Positions 63,133-64,000 of a stretch of 64,000 nucleotides of DNA are shown here, one piece after another; within the stretch, counting starts at the first letter, position 1, and every line of letters begins with the position of its first letter. Source of the DNA: Synechococcus sp. MU1617 (GTDB lineage: Bacteria > Cyanobacteriota > Cyanobacteriia > PCC-6307 > Cyanobiaceae). Position numbers and translations under genes: made by a program. The notes beneath the pieces were generated by a model. The model ran no database searches. It was not told the origin of the DNA and saw nothing but the letters and a program-made list of their open reading frames with translations. The stretch lies in assembly GCF_020514235.1 (NCBI RefSeq), contig NZ_VTLB01000002.1:310001-374000 (forward strand), in the 5' to 3' direction.

Positions 63133-64000
63133 ATGAGTAAAAATACAGAAAATCTTTCCTCTGAGAGCAATGATGCTTCTGCTGAGGTTGTAGATATAAC
63201 TTCGTCTGGGTCTAAGCTAACTCTAAAAGAAAAATCTAGGGATATTGCAAATAATTGGCTTGCTAAAAACAGATCACTTGTACTAAGGCAGACTCCATTT
63301 TGGGCTCAATCTTTATTGTTATTGTTAATAAGTCTTGGAGCAGTGTCGCTTGTAGGCTCAATTATTTTTCGTATTGATGAAGTCGTAACAGCTACCGGTC
63401 AATTGAAATCGTTGGGAGGAACTGTCGAAGTAAAAACACCAGCTGGTGGAAAGATTCAAAAGGTGTATTTCAAAGAAGGTGATTCTGTAAAAGCAGGAGA
63501 TTTGCTTCTCAAGTATGACACTCGTCAAGTTCAAGAAAAGAAGAATACTCTAATGATACTTATCAAAAATGAAAAAAATAGTCTAAAAACAAGATTAAGT
63601 AGCTTAGATAGCCAAAAAAGAACCCTATCACTACGCAAAAAGCTTTATGAAAGTATTTTGGATACAAAAAATATAGTATTAGGTGAAATGAAAATCTTGG
63701 TTTCTCAGGGTGCGTATCAAAAAATTCAATATTTGGCCAAGAAAGATGAAGTTCTTCAAATACAAACTCAGATCACTGAGATTGATGAGCAGCTTAATCG
63801 GATCGATATTGAAAAAAATGCTAATACATTGTCGTCTGAAAAGTCCCTAAATCAACTCAATAATGAATTAAAAAATTCTGAACTACAGCTTCAATATCAA
63901 AATGTTCTCGCCCCCACCGACGGTATTCTTTTTGATCTGCGCGCTGTTGAGTCTAGTGTCCTTCAACCAGGTGAAAAAATTGCATCCATAGTTCCACAAA
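63133..64000 (+). CDS. HlyD-family type I secretion membrane fusion protein (3' partial)
   Basis: Type I exporters send large Ca-binding or glycine-rich proteins straight to the outside; HlyD bridges the inner-membrane ABC transporter and outer-membrane TolC. The first 289 residues are in the window: a Ser/Asp-rich cytosolic start, a membrane helix at about 59-80, a lipoyl half at about 97-130 (V-E-V-K-T-P-A-G-G-K-I-Q), a long coiled coil to about 260, then the second lipoyl half L-A-P-T-D-G-I-L-F-D-L. Very AT-rich compared with uvrB (63541-63600 has 12 G+C of 60), so probably acquired. Confidence 0.88.
   Translation, partial: MSKNTENLSSESNDASAEVVDITSSGSKLTLKEKSRDIANNWLAKNRSLVLRQTPFWAQSLLLLLISLGAVSLVGSIIFRIDEVVTATGQLKSLGGTVEVKTPAGGKIQKVYFKEGDSVKAGDLLLKYDTRQVQEKKNTLMILIKNEKNSLKTRLSSLDSQKRTLSLRKKLYESILDTKNIVLGEMKILVSQGAYQKIQYLAKKDEVLQIQTQITEIDEQLNRIDIEKNANTLSSEKSLNQLNNELKNSELQLQYQNVLAPTDGILFDLRAVESSVLQPGEKIASIVPQ

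Noticed and set aside
1-64000. CRISPR arrays, insertion sequences, prophage or rRNA
   Set aside because: No regularly spaced repeats, transposase, integrase or rRNA sequence was recognised on either strand within this window.

Overview
The window is a gene-dense, GC-rich cyanobacterial chromosome segment, most consistent with a marine Synechococcus (subcluster 5.1, WH8102/CC9605-like). The lineage call is inference. It rests on psbZ, psb34, a Ycf37-like TPR protein, a Ycf23/DUF561 protein, sulfolipid genes sqdB/sqdX, NADP-type gap2 and a TLP40-type cyclophilin, together with very short spacers and many small picocyanobacterial conserved proteins. Nearly all sequence is coding; no gap between genes exceeds about 260 bases. 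No CRISPR array, rRNA, insertion sequence or prophage was seen.

Layout. 0-2.8 kb: chaperone operon grpE-dnaJ-tusA-like-rsgA. 2.8-5.5 kb: ybaB, murB, murC on the minus strand. 5.6-11 kb: gap2 with a clear terminator, thiL, a thylakoid-type cyclophilin, efp-accB, pdxA. 10.9-16.7 kb: an accessory patch with two small secreted/hydrophobic proteins, an SDR protein, a divergent HNH nuclease and HARP-like SNF2 helicase, a lipoprotein, a half-size AbrB membrane protein and small unknowns, ending at tRNA-Gly(CCC). 16.8-24.2 kb: aminotransferase, cbiD, guaA, a sulfotransferase-like gene, two unknowns and a class B penicillin-binding protein. 24.2-29.5 kb: sulfolipid synthesis (sqdX, sqdB), psb34, thiG, a Ycf37-like protein, rplT, rpmI. 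29.5-33.7 kb: SpoIID-like lipoprotein, GT2 glycosyltransferase and sialidase-like protein in one tight operon.

33.7-47.5 kb: housekeeping block of dnaX, an LRAT/NlpC-like protein, clpX, clpP, tig, asd, dapA, rnj, lysC and holA. Here tig-clpP-clpX form a folding/proteolysis unit, and asd-dapA with lysC feed lysine synthesis. 47.5-54.3 kb: cobH, tilS, DUF561, a sulfotransferase, psbZ, ribH, mutS.

54.3-60 kb: an accessory surface-polysaccharide cluster in two converging groups. Sulfatase and sulfotransferase-like genes lie on the plus strand; a nucleotidyltransferase, a nucleotidyltransferase-kinase fusion and a glycosyltransferase-like protein lie on the minus strand. The middle of it is clearly richer in A+T than the core. 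60.2-62.8 kb: a GNAT acetyltransferase and uvrB. The window ends with tRNA-Gly(GCC), followed immediately by a sharp drop to very AT-rich DNA carrying the 5' part of a type I secretion membrane-fusion (HlyD) gene. This looks like the left edge of a genomic island.

The observations most worth following are: the divergent HNH/HARP-SNF2 pair, which recalls the eukaryotic ZRANB3 architecture; a MutS carrying a clamp-binding-like motif at its N-terminus while lacking the usual C-terminal tail; the sulfation/phospho-sugar cluster; the LRAT-type protein between clpX and dnaX; and the tRNA-bounded island edge.
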